Shown: positions 6,017-12,022, numbered from the stretch's first letter. The stretch is DNA of 13,020 nt from Bacillota bacterium (GCA_023399275.1 JAEWQH010000118.1:1-13020), one strand, 5' to 3'. Notes: generated by a model not told the origin, from the sequence alone. Numbers and translations are program-made.

Positions 6017-6598
6017 GTGCAGGAAGCAAAATGGTACGTGGTTCATACCTACTCGGGTTATGAAAACAAGGTCAAGGAAGACCTCGAAAAATCTGTGGAA
6101 AACGCAGGGCTTCAGGATATCATCCTTGAGGTGAAATACCCCACGGAGGAAACCATCGAGATTTTGCCCAACGGAAAGCGCAAAGTTACCCAGCGGAAGG
6201 TTTTTCCCGGCTACGTCATGGTGAAGATGCTCGTGGATGTCGTTGAAAAAGAACGGCCCGCGGAGCAGGGCGGCGGCAAGTCCGTCGATCTCGTCATGAA
6301 CCCGCGCGCATGGTACGTCGTTCGCAATACGCGCGGCGTCACCGGCTTCGTCGGCCCGGGCAGCAAGCCGGTGCCGCTTTCGGACGAGGAAGTCACCGCG
6401 ATGGGCGTCGAGCGGATTCCGATCGTGCTCAACATCGAGGTGGGCGAGAACGTTCGCGTCATCAGCGGCCCGTTGGAGAACTTCACCGGCCGCGTCGAAG
6501 CGCTGGACATCGAGCGCCAGAAGATCAAGCTGACGGTATCCATGTTTGGCAGAGAGACGCCGGTTGAGCTGGACTTCGTCCAGGTGCAGCGGTTGTAA
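6017..6598 (+). CDS. nusG: Transcription elongation/antitermination factor NusG
   Basis: NusG binds the RNA polymerase clamp helices and modulates pausing, Rho action and transcription-translation coupling. The 193-residue protein has the NGN domain (WYVVHTYSGYENKVKEDLEK at the start, PGYVMVKM at about 64-71, WYVVRNTRGVTGFVG at about 99-113) and a C-terminal KOW domain (about 140-193, VGENVRVISGPLENFTGRV). The start is GTG at 6017, with AAGGAG eight bases upstream and 12 bases after secE. An acidic/Gly-rich insert at about residues 74-93 (VVEKERPAEQGGGKSVDLV) sits between the strand ending PGYVMVKM and WYVVRNT, where many relatives have only a few residues. A short hairpin (6569-6583) overlaps the end of the gene, but its T-run lies too far away for a normal terminator, so read-through to rplK is likely. 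Confidence 0.97.
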   Translation: MQEAKWYVVHTYSGYENKVKEDLEKSVENAGLQDIILEVKYPTEETIEILPNGKRKVTQRKVFPGYVMVKMLVDVVEKERPAEQGGGKSVDLVMNPRAWYVVRNTRGVTGFVGPGSKPVPLSDEEVTAMGVERIPIVLNIEVGENVRVISGPLENFTGRVEALDIERQKIKLTVSMFGRETPVELDFVQVQRL

Positions 6599-6657
6599 TT
6601 CTTTTTTGCTGCGACAGACAGCACAGACTTTTCCATTACGCTATATGCGTTTTGAGA

Positions 6658-6690
6658 GCGTGGGAGGGGGAGGCACCCCGCTTACCACAA
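6658..6690 (+). promoter_or_regulatory. Probable L1-binding leader of the rplK-rplA mRNA
   Basis: In the 114-base gap before rplK, GTGG (6660-6663) pairs with CCAC (6685-6688) and an inner GGGG (6666-6669) pairs with CCCC (6676-6679). The internal loop is asymmetric: GA on the 5' side and GCTTA on the 3' side. Ribosomal protein L1 represses its own L11-L1 operon in bacteria by binding an mRNA mimic of its 23S rRNA site, which is two short helices joined by an asymmetric loop. The match to that mode is by eye. The helix ends about 10 bases before the rplK ribosome binding site, which is consistent with translational control. Confidence 0.55.
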
Positions 6691-6712
6691 CCAATTAACG
6701 GAGGGAACTGCA

Positions 6713-7138
6713 ATGGCTAAGAAAATCCAAGGCTACGTAAAACTGCAAATTCCTGCGGCAAAAGCGACGCCCGCGCCGCCGGTAGGCCCCGCGCTGGGTC
6801 AACAGGGCGTCAACATCATGGCTTTCTGCAAAGAGTTCAATGAGCGCACGCAGAAGTCCGCCGGGCTCATCATCCCGGTCGTCATCACCGTGTATGCGGA
6901 TCGCTCGTTTTCGTTCATCACGAAGACGCCGCCTGCCGCCGTGCTGATCAAGAAGGCCTGCGGCATCGAGACCGCCTCCGGCGTTCCGAACAAGACGAAG
7001 GTTGCCACCATTTCCAAAGCGCAGGTGCGTGAGATCGCCGAGCTGAAGATGCCCGACCTCAACGCGGGCAGCGTGGAAGCGGCAATGTCCATGGTTGCGG
7101 GTACCGCGCGCAGCATGGGCGTCATCGTCGGAGACTGA
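6713..7138 (+). CDS. rplK: Large subunit ribosomal protein uL11
   Basis: L11 forms the GTPase-associated centre stalk base with 23S rRNA helices 43/44 and L10. The 141-residue length is exactly typical. The N-terminal domain shows the conserved KLQIPAAKATPAPPVGPALG, with its proline-rich switch helix, and GVNIMAFCKEFNERT. The C-terminal RNA-binding domain contains TPPAAVLIKKACGI, and the protein ends with GTARSMGV. GGAGGG precedes ATG 6713 by seven bases. rplA follows after 14 bases with its own strong ribosome binding site, so the two are one transcription unit, probably fed by read-through from nusG since no clear promoter is seen in the gap before rplK. Confidence 0.98.
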   Translation: MAKKIQGYVKLQIPAAKATPAPPVGPALGQQGVNIMAFCKEFNERTQKSAGLIIPVVITVYADRSFSFITKTPPAAVLIKKACGIETASGVPNKTKVATISKAQVREIAELKMPDLNAGSVEAAMSMVAGTARSMGVIVGD

Positions 7139-7152
7139 GGAGGAGCGAGAGT

Positions 7153-7842
7153 ATGAAACACGGCAAGAAGTATACCGAAAGCAAGAACAGCATCGAAGCG
7201 CAGAAGCAGTATGATGTTCGCGAAGGCCTCGATCTCGTTTTGACTACCGCGAAGGCGAAGTTCGACGAGACCATCGAAGCTTCCGTACGCCTGGGCGTCG
7301 ATCCCCGCCACGCCGACCAGCAGGTCCGCGGCGCGGTCGTCCTGCCGCATGGCACGGGTAAAAAGGTTCGCGTTCTCGTGTTTGCCAAGGCTGACAAAGC
7401 GCGCGAAGCGCAGGAAGCCGGCGCAGATTACGTCGGCGATGAAGACCTCGTGAAAAAGATCCAGACCGAGAACTGGTTTGAGTTCGACGTCTGCGTTGCG
7501 ACGCCGGATATGATGGGCGTCGTCGGCCGCATCGGCCGCGTGCTCGGCCCCAAGGGGCTCATGCCGAACCCGAAGAGCGGCACGGTCACCATGGACGTTG
7601 CGAAAGCCGTTGCCGACATCAAAGCCGGTAAGGTGGAGTACCGCGTCGACAAGACCAGCATCGTGCACTGCCCGATCGGCAAAGCTTCCTTTGGCGCGGA
7701 CAAGCTCGAAGAGAACCTGACCACGTTGATGGACGCGATCGTCAAGGCCAAGCCGTCCGCCGCGAAGGGTACCTATCTCAAGAGCGTTGTTATCAGCTCT
7801 ACGATGGGCCCGGGCGTCAAGTTCAACACCCTGAAATTCTAA
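7153..7842 (+). CDS. rplA: Large subunit ribosomal protein uL1
   Basis: L1 binds helices 76-78 of 23S rRNA, forms the mobile L1 stalk at the E site, and represses translation of its own operon. The 229-residue protein has all family blocks: KYTESKNSIEAQKQYDVREG at the N-terminus, ASVRLGVDPRHADQQVRG, the signature GPKGLMPNPKSGTVT (about residues 133-147), GKVEYRVDKT, and TYLKSVVISSTMGPGVK at the end. GAGGAG lies shortly before ATG 7153. The candidate L1-binding hairpin upstream of rplK (6658-6690) would close a feedback loop. A GC-rich hairpin follows the gene before the next promoter. Confidence 0.98.
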   Translation: MKHGKKYTESKNSIEAQKQYDVREGLDLVLTTAKAKFDETIEASVRLGVDPRHADQQVRGAVVLPHGTGKKVRVLVFAKADKAREAQEAGADYVGDEDLVKKIQTENWFEFDVCVATPDMMGVVGRIGRVLGPKGLMPNPKSGTVTMDVAKAVADIKAGKVEYRVDKTSIVHCPIGKASFGADKLEENLTTLMDAIVKAKPSAAKGTYLKSVVISSTMGPGVKFNTLKF

Positions 7843-7852
7843 GCGACCTGTT

Positions 7853-7903
7853 CGCCGCGGGAGGGCTTCTCTTTGGAGCCTTTCCGGGCGGACATTCTAT
7901 TTT
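7853..7903 (+). terminator. Possible terminator or processing hairpin after rplA
   Basis: About ten bases past the rplA stop, GGGAGGGCTTC (7859-7869) pairs with GGAGCCTTTCC (7875-7885) in 11 pairs, three of them G-U, with loop TCTTT. Outer CGCC/GGCG pairs extend it. The following ATTCTATTTT is T-rich but not a clean tract and lies several bases away, so termination may be partial. Confidence 0.45.
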
Positions 7904-7919
7904 GCCGCACCGTTTTGTG

Positions 7920-7948
7920 TTGACAAGCGCGCCGGTGTGTGGTAACAT
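7920..7948 (+). promoter_or_regulatory. Strong sigma-A promoter of rplJ-rplL
   Basis: TTGACA (7920-7925), a 17-base spacer and TAACAT (7943-7948). The predicted start near 7955 gives a leader of about 165 bases before rplJ, matching the L10 leader that follows. Confidence 0.88.
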
Positions 7949-7954
7949 CCTCTA

Positions 7955-8091
7955 CGGCAACAGATTCGCCCAAGACAGCCGGCAGCGGGAGACCGCATAA
8001 GTCCTGCCGAGGTGATGCGTACAAGTTCCATATCGGTTTGTATGGCATCCTTTCGTCTTGGGCACAGGCGAAGGATGTTTTTTATTTTTCA
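7955..8091 (+). promoter_or_regulatory. Ribosomal protein L10 leader
   Basis: This structured 5' leader senses free L10-(L12)4 complex and shuts down its own operon. The L10-binding arm is clear: CGGCAG (7980-7985) pairs with CTGCCG (8004-8009). It is topped by a GCGG-GAGA-CCGC hairpin with a GNRA loop (7985-7996) and has an asymmetric ATAAGTC on the 3' side that fits the family kink-turn, followed by the conserved GAGGT. A long-range helix GCCCAAGAC (7968-7976) / GTCTTGGGC (8055-8063) closes the domain. An alternative helix (8014-8023 / 8039-8049) competes with the terminator at 8046-8089. In Bacillus subtilis the equivalent leader works by transcription attenuation; the same mode is inferred here. 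Confidence 0.9.
8046..8089 (+). terminator. Attenuator terminator in the L10 leader
   Basis: CATCCTTTCG (8046-8055) pairs with CGAAGGATG (8069-8077), with one bulged T, and runs straight into TTTTTTATTTTT (8078-8089). It lies 30 bases before rplJ and would stop transcription before the coding region when formed. Confidence 0.88.
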
Positions 8092-8119
8092 AAGCAGATA
8101 CAAGGAGGTGAACAAACAG

Positions 8120-8629
8120 ATGGCAAACGTTCAAAATATCGAACGCAAAGCGGAGCAGGTCTCGGTTGTGGCGGAGAAGATCCAGAAGGCGCAGAGCATC
8201 GTGGTCTTCGATTACCGCGGTATCACCGTCGCCGAGGATACCGAGCTGCGCGCAGAGATGCGCAAAGCCGGCGTGGAGTATGCGGTCATTAAAAACCACA
8301 TCGTAGAGCGCGCCTGCGAAGCAAGCGGCATCGACGCCAAGGAAGCGGCTCTTCTCAAGGGACCGAGCGCTTTTGCATTTGGTTACGACGACGTGGCGGC
8401 CCCCGCGCGCATCCTTAAGGCTTTCATCAAGAAGACGAAGAAATGCGAGCTCAAGGGCGGATTCGTCGACAAAGAGATTCTCAACGCGTCTCAGGTAGAG
8501 GCAATCGCCGACCTGCCGAGCCGCGAGGTGATGATTGCGCGTATTCTGGGCTCCATGATGTCCCCGATTTCCAAGTTCGCAATCGTAATCAACGAGATCG
8601 CCAAGAAGCAGGACGGAGCGCAGGCATAA
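8120..8629 (+). CDS. rplJ: Large subunit ribosomal protein uL10
   Basis: L10 anchors L7/L12 dimers to the stalk base and, in complex with them, represses its own operon. The 169-residue protein has the typical N-terminus (RKAEQVSVVAEKIQKAQSIVVFDYRGITV), KNHIVERA, LLKGPSAFAFGYDD and the GGFVD segment. The C-terminal helix ILGSMMSPISKFAIVINEIA should carry the L12-dimer binding sites. The frame is open upstream to 8012, but that would run through the attenuator; ATG at 8120 has AGGAGGTG nine bases before it and gives the family length. It is expressed from the promoter at 7920-7948 under control of the leader. Confidence 0.98.
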   Translation: MANVQNIERKAEQVSVVAEKIQKAQSIVVFDYRGITVAEDTELRAEMRKAGVEYAVIKNHIVERACEASGIDAKEAALLKGPSAFAFGYDDVAAPARILKAFIKKTKKCELKGGFVDKEILNASQVEAIADLPSREVMIARILGSMMSPISKFAIVINEIAKKQDGAQA

Positions 8630-8698
8630 GCGGACTCCGCAGAGGACAAAATCGACAAATTTGCGGTTGATCCGCGATAAAAATGTATGGAGGAATTT

Positions 8699-9070
8699 AT
8701 GGATAAGGAAAAATTGATCGCTGATATCAAAGCGATGTCCGTTCTGGAGCTCTACGAGCTCGTCAAGGCGCTCGAAGAGGAGTTTGGCGTCTCCGCAGCC
8801 GCGACCGCCGTCGCAGTCGCAGGCCCCGCCGCTGCCGCCTCGGAAGAAGCGGAAGAGAAGACCGAATTCGATGTCATCCTCAAGGAAGTCGGCGCCGAGA
8901 AGATCAAGGTCATCAAGGTTGTTCGCGAGCTGACCGGCCTTGGCCTCAAGGAAGCGAAGGACGTTGTCGACGGCGCGCCGAGCAAGGTCAAGGAAGGCGT
9001 CAACAAAGAGGATGCCGAGAAGATCGTTGCCGCGTTCAAAGAAGTTGGCGCGACCTGCGAAATCAAATAA
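8699..9070 (+). CDS. rplL: Large subunit ribosomal protein bL12 (L7/L12)
   Basis: L12 is the multi-copy stalk protein that recruits translation factors and stimulates their GTPase activity. The 123-residue protein has the dimerising N-terminal helices (about 1-32, IKAMSVLELYELVKALEEEF), an Ala-rich flexible hinge (about 33-52, AAATAVAVAGPAAAA) and the factor-binding C-terminal domain (about 54-123, with KIKVIKVVRELTGLGLKEAK). An earlier in-frame ATG at 8687 overlaps the GGAGG ribosome binding site, so ATG 8699 is chosen. Two small GC hairpins (8630-8640 and 8663-8675) lie in the 69-base gap after rplJ; they have no T-tract and could be processing sites. A clear terminator follows, rather than the usual rpoB. 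Confidence 0.98.
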   Translation: MDKEKLIADIKAMSVLELYELVKALEEEFGVSAAATAVAVAGPAAAASEEAEEKTEFDVILKEVGAEKIKVIKVVRELTGLGLKEAKDVVDGAPSKVKEGVNKEDAEKIVAAFKEVGATCEIK

Positions 9071-9087
9071 GCAAAACTGCTTTTCTC

Positions 9088-9116
9088 AAACCGGCCCGGT
9101 ATTCCGAGCCGGTTTT
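9088..9116 (+). terminator. Intrinsic terminator of the rplJ-rplL operon
   Basis: AAACCGGC (9088-9095) pairs with GCCGGTTT (9108-9115). The stem continues past one C/A mismatch with CGG/CCG around a TATT loop and ends in TTTT. It lies 17 bases after the rplL stop. Confidence 0.9.
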
Positions 9117-9211
9117 CGTATGCCCGGGGAAGCCGGAAAACTGCCGATCTGAACGGAGCATGCAAAGTTGAAGATTGATTGATGGATTGCACACCGTTTT
9201 GTCACACTTTT

Positions 9212-9243
9212 TTGAACGTAATTTGAAACTTGTCTGTTACAAT
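9212..9243 (+). promoter_or_regulatory. Tentative promoter for the SGNH hydrolase
   Basis: TACAAT (9238-9243) is a good -10 box 30 bases before the start codon. The best -35-like element, TTGAAC (9212-9217), is 20 bases away, longer than optimal. The region is notably AT-rich compared with its surroundings. A 9-bp inverted repeat, GATTGATGG (9177-9185) / CCATCAATC (9248-9256), brackets it. Confidence 0.35.
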
Positions 9244-9273
9244 ATAGCCATCAATCGGAAAAGGGTCTACGAT

Positions 9274-9984
9274 ATGGAGCAGTTGATCGCGGAAAAAGTC
9301 GTCATATGGGGGGATTCCCTCGCCAAAGGCGTCGTCTGGAACGAAGCGCGCAAGCGCCACGCTTACTGCAAGACGACTGCGGTGGACATCGCAGCCGGAC
9401 GGCTTGGCATAGAGATCGTCAACCATTCGAAGTTTGGCTGTACTGCGCCGCAGGGCTTGGAGATGATGGAGAGGGACGTGCAGGATGGCATCCTGTGCGA
9501 TGCTGCGGTCATCGAGTTCGGCGGAAATGACTGCAACTTTGACTGGGCTGCGGTTTCTGAGCATCCGGATGCGACACATCTGCCCGCAACGCCGCCGCAA
9601 GCCTATCTTGAGTCGATGCGCGGCATGGTGCGCCGCCTGCTGCAGCAGGGGATACGCCCCGTGTTGCTGACGCTGCCGCCGATCGACGCGGAGCGGTACT
9701 TTCGCTTTCTCGTTGGCGACAAGCTAAACCCCAAGCATATCCTGCGGTGGCTTGGCGACGTGCAGCAGATCTACCGCTATCAGGAAATGTACTCGCTGCT
9801 GGTGGAGAAGGTCGCGCGGGAGTTTTCGATTCGGCTCATCAATCTGCGGGAAAGATGCCTTGAACATCACGGGTTCGTCAAAGAGATGCTCTGCGAGGAC
9901 GGTTTGCATCTCACCGAGGAGGGGCAGCGCTTCATCGGCGAAACAGTAGCCGATTTGGTGCGGCAGGAAGGTATCCTGCGTTGA
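9274..9984 (+). CDS. SGNH/GDSL-family hydrolase
   Basis: SGNH hydrolases are small serine esterases or lipases. This 236-residue protein shows the blocks in order: block I VIWGDSLAKG with the nucleophile Ser15, an asparagine-containing NHSKFGCTAPQGL region (about 50-62), block III EFGGNDCNFDW (GGND at 83-86), and block V DGLHLTEEGQ with catalytic Asp209 and His212. There is no signal peptide or membrane segment, so it should act in the cytoplasm. ATG 9274 was chosen over the longer frame from 9175 because block I then sits close to the N-terminus and the AT-rich promoter-like region stays untranslated; the ribosome binding site (GGAAAAGGG) is weak. It is monocistronic, between the rplL terminator and a convergent terminator. 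Substrate cannot be predicted; acyl or acetyl esters of sugars or lipids are possible. Confidence 0.87.
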   Translation: MEQLIAEKVVIWGDSLAKGVVWNEARKRHAYCKTTAVDIAAGRLGIEIVNHSKFGCTAPQGLEMMERDVQDGILCDAAVIEFGGNDCNFDWAAVSEHPDATHLPATPPQAYLESMRGMVRRLLQQGIRPVLLTLPPIDAERYFRFLVGDKLNPKHILRWLGDVQQIYRYQEMYSLLVEKVAREFSIRLINLRERCLEHHGFVKEMLCEDGLHLTEEGQRFIGETVADLVRQEGILR

Positions 9985-10004
9985 GTGATATTGCGCAAAA
10001 ACAG

Positions 10005-10036
10005 ACCGCCGCGTACAGATGACGCGGCGGTTTCTT
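10005..10036. terminator. Bidirectional intrinsic terminator between convergent genes
   Basis: ACCGCCGCGT (10005-10014) and ACGCGGCGGT (10022-10031) form a perfect 10-bp stem with a seven-base loop. The plus strand continues with TTTCTT; the minus strand continues with CTGTTTTTGCGC. It can thus end both the SGNH hydrolase transcript and the DeoR regulator transcript. Confidence 0.9.
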
Positions 10037-10057
10037 GCTTGCGGGTAGAAACGCGAC

Positions 10058-10828
10058 CTATCCTTCGGCTATGATGATTTCGACGCCCTGCGCACCGAGC
10101 GCGGAAGCCGCATCCTGCGGCAGTGGCGCATCGCAAACGAGCATATCGATGTCGGATACATTCGCAAAAGTAAACGGCAGTGAACGCCCGATCTTTGAGT
10201 GATCCATCAGCATAGCGACCTTTGCGGCCTTGGAGATGACCGTTCGTTTGAGTTGACTCTCGCTCTGGCTGCCGCTGGTAAAACCGGTGCGCAGTGAAAA
10301 GCCGGAGGGGGACATGAGCGCGAGGTCGATATTGATGCTTGAGATGAATGCCTCGGCCTGCGCGCCGGAGCAGGAGAGCGTGTTTTCGCTGATCTGGCCG
10401 CCCGTGAGTAAAACGTCGCACGTATGCCGCTGGGAAAGCTCTATTGCGATGTTCGCACCGCTGGTGATGATGGTGTAGCGGTCGTTGCCCAGGTGGTTAG
10501 CGACGGCCATCAGCGTGCTGCCCGCGTCCAGATATACGGCGTGGCCGGAACGGATCAGCTCCACTGCGGTTTTTGCGATGGCGATCTTCTGCCGCGTATT
10601 CTCGCGCGCACGCTTGCTGTATACGCCCTCGATCTGCAGCGCCGCGGTCTGCATGGAGATCACCCCGCCGTGCACGCGGCGGATGTAGCCCTGCTCCTCC
10701 AGCTGCTTGAGATCGCGCCAAATGGTCATGGAAGAATAGCCTTCGTAAAGCGACTGCAATTCCGAAACGCTGACTTCGCCGCGGGATTGAATATAGTCCC
10801 GAACCCTTGCAATGCGTTCATTCATCAT
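10058..10828 (-). CDS. DeoR-family transcriptional regulator
   Basis: DeoR-family proteins usually repress sugar or nucleoside genes and respond to a sugar phosphate. This 256-residue protein has the N-terminal winged helix-turn-helix (about residues 5-56, VSVSELQSLYEGYSSMTIWR then DLKQLEEQGYIRRVHGGV). The DeoR-type sensor domain follows: KIAIAKTAVELIRSGHAVYL, the effector-site loop DAGST (101-105), ITSGANIAIEL, LLTGGQ, and MDHSKIGR near the end. ATG at 10828 (followed by a second ATG) has GGAGGG eight bases before it. It lies downstream of the sugar kinase gene on the same strand but has its own promoter with inverted repeats, which suggests autoregulation. The likely target is the neighbouring kinase; the effector is unknown. 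Confidence 0.93.
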   Translation of the reverse strand: MMNERIARVRDYIQSRGEVSVSELQSLYEGYSSMTIWRDLKQLEEQGYIRRVHGGVISMQTAALQIEGVYSKRARENTRQKIAIAKTAVELIRSGHAVYLDAGSTLMAVANHLGNDRYTIITSGANIAIELSQRHTCDVLLTGGQISENTLSCSGAQAEAFISSINIDLALMSPSGFSLRTGFTSGSQSESQLKRTVISKAAKVAMLMDHSKIGRSLPFTFANVSDIDMLVCDAPLPQDAASALGAQGVEIIIAEG

Positions 10829-10852
10829 CTGTGCAACCCTCCATATAACAGG

Positions 10853-10881
10853 ATTTTAACACAAATGTTATTAATCAACAA
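10853..10881 (-). promoter_or_regulatory. Promoter of the DeoR-family gene
   Basis: On the minus strand TTGTTG (10881 down to 10876), a 17-base spacer and TAAAAT (10858 down to 10853) form a good sigma-A promoter, with a start near 10846 and a 5' untranslated region of about 18 bases. The stretch is strongly AT-rich compared with the window. Confidence 0.7.
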
Positions 10882-10889
10882 GATTTGTT
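10861..10889. repeat. Inverted repeats over the deoR-family promoter (candidate operator)
   Basis: ACAAAT (10861-10866) and ATTTGT (10883-10888) form an inverted repeat with a 16-base gap, lying between and over the -35 and -10 boxes. Within it AACAA-GAT-TTGTT (10877-10889) is a perfect short palindrome covering the -35 box. The location suits autorepression by the adjacent regulator; no experimental operator is known to me for comparison. Confidence 0.45.
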
Positions 10890-10980
10890 TTCGGTTTTTC
10901 ATACATATAACATAACGCCCTCGCGTTGCGGAAGCAGGCAGGGGGCGCAATGCATAGATGGCCTTGACTGACATAGCCGG

Positions 10981-11934
10981 CTATTGATTGAGGCGCTCCA
11001 GCACCTCGGCAAGCTTGGGCATGGAAGGGATCCCGCCGCGGCGTTCGACGCAAAGCGAGGCCGTCGCATTGCCAAAGCGCGCGTAGTCCGCCGCGTCGTC
11101 GGCGCCGACCGCCCGGAGCGCCTTATCCGAGGAGAGGAAGCGATAGAGAAAGCCGCCGAAAAACGAGTCGCCTGCGCCGGTGGTATCCACGGCGTTGGCG
11201 CGAAAGCCTGCGACATAGCGGCTCTCGCTGCCGACGCGGATGTAAGCGCCGTTTGAGCCGAGCGTGACGGCGACGATGGTGACGCCCTGGTCGAGCAGCA
11301 CATCCGCCGCCTTTTCGGGATCGGTTTCGCCCGTCAGCAGCGGAAGCTCCTCGTCGGATACCTTCATGATGTCCGCGGTGGCGATGAGCGAGCGCATGAA
11401 ACGGACGGCTTCCGCCTCGCCGCCCCAAAGCGTAGCGCGGTAGTTCGGGTCGTAGGAGATCACCGCGCCTGCGGCTTTTGCGATGTCGATGGCTTCATAG
11501 GTCGCAGCGCGGCAGGGTTCCTGCGTGAGCGAAAGCGAACCGGTGTGAAACACCCGTGTCGAGCGGAGCATGTCGCGCTCCAGCTCATCCGGGCGCAACT
11601 GCGTATCCGCGCCGGGCTTGCGGGCAAACGAAAACTCCCGCTCGCCGCTGGGTTTGAGCGCCACGAACGCCAGCGTGGTGAATACATCCTCCGCCTCGAC
11701 AAGCGCGTGCATATCCACGCCCGCGTCGAGCATCGCCTGCTTGAGAAACGCGCCGTGCATATCGCGGCCGACCTTGCCGATAAAGCCCGTCTTCGCGCCG
11801 CACTGGCTGGCCGCGCAGAGCAGATTCGTCACCGCGCCGCCGGGGTTTTGCTCGAAGAGGCGCATGCCTGCGGGGGAAAGGCCGCTCTCCGTAAAGTCGA
11901 TGAGCAGTTCGCCGAGAGAAACGATATCATACAT
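10981..11934 (-). CDS. PfkB-family carbohydrate kinase, fructokinase-like
   Basis: PfkB-family (ribokinase fold) enzymes phosphorylate sugars or nucleosides with ATP. The 317-residue protein shows signature 1 around PGGAVTNLLCAASQCGAKTGFIGKVG (about residues 31-56, interrupted by no gap) and signature 2 VDTTGAGDSFFGGFLY (249-264), with Asp256 as catalytic base and GAGD as anion hole. DPNYR (162-166) and the C-terminal GGIPSMP are typical of bacterial fructokinases, so fructose to fructose-6-phosphate is the likeliest reaction, though 2-keto-3-deoxygluconate or another sugar cannot be excluded. AAGGAG lies seven bases before ATG 11934. No transporter or glycoside hydrolase is adjacent. The DeoR-family gene follows on the same strand after about 150 bases, and a promoter with palindromes precedes the kinase. 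Confidence 0.92.
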   Translation of the reverse strand: MYDIVSLGELLIDFTESGLSPAGMRLFEQNPGGAVTNLLCAASQCGAKTGFIGKVGRDMHGAFLKQAMLDAGVDMHALVEAEDVFTTLAFVALKPSGEREFSFARKPGADTQLRPDELERDMLRSTRVFHTGSLSLTQEPCRAATYEAIDIAKAAGAVISYDPNYRATLWGGEAEAVRFMRSLIATADIMKVSDEELPLLTGETDPEKAADVLLDQGVTIVAVTLGSNGAYIRVGSESRYVAGFRANAVDTTGAGDSFFGGFLYRFLSSDKALRAVGADDAADYARFGNATASLCVERRGGIPSMPKLAEVLERLNQ

Positions 11935-11957
11935 GGAAACGCTCCTTGTTAGAAGTG

Positions 11958-12001
11958 ATCGATGGAATCGATTTTATCACATCGCGCGGAAAAATGCGAT
12001 G
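11958..12001 (-). promoter_or_regulatory. Kinase promoter region with two flanking palindromes
   Basis: On the minus strand TAAAAT (11976 down to 11971) is a likely -10 box, 37 bases before the kinase start codon; the -35 region is weak. A perfect palindrome ATCGAT-GGA-ATCGAT (11958-11972) covers the predicted transcription start and touches the -10 box. A second inverted repeat CATCGC (11980-11985) / GCGATG (11996-12001) occupies the -35 side. A weak -35 flanked by palindromes suggests regulated expression. Confidence 0.5.
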
Positions 12002-12022
12002 AAAAAGATGCCTGTGTGCATC
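12001..12022 (-). terminator. Weak intrinsic terminator of the GNAT gene
   Basis: On the minus strand GATGC (12022-12018), loop ACACAG and GCATC (12011-12007) are followed by TTTTT and C. The hairpin overlaps the stop codon. With only five pairs, it may leak into the kinase gene. Confidence 0.5.

Noticed and set aside
6569..6612. Terminator at the end of nusG
   Set aside because: The hairpin CTGGAC-TTC-GTCCAG lies inside the coding end and the T-run is about 17 bases further on, so it does not have intrinsic terminator geometry.
10920..10984. Terminator between sugar kinase and deoR-family gene
   Set aside because: The 12-base palindrome ATAGCCGGCTAT at the kinase stop and a GCGCCC/GGGCG pairing are present, but neither has a T-tract or a convincing loop.
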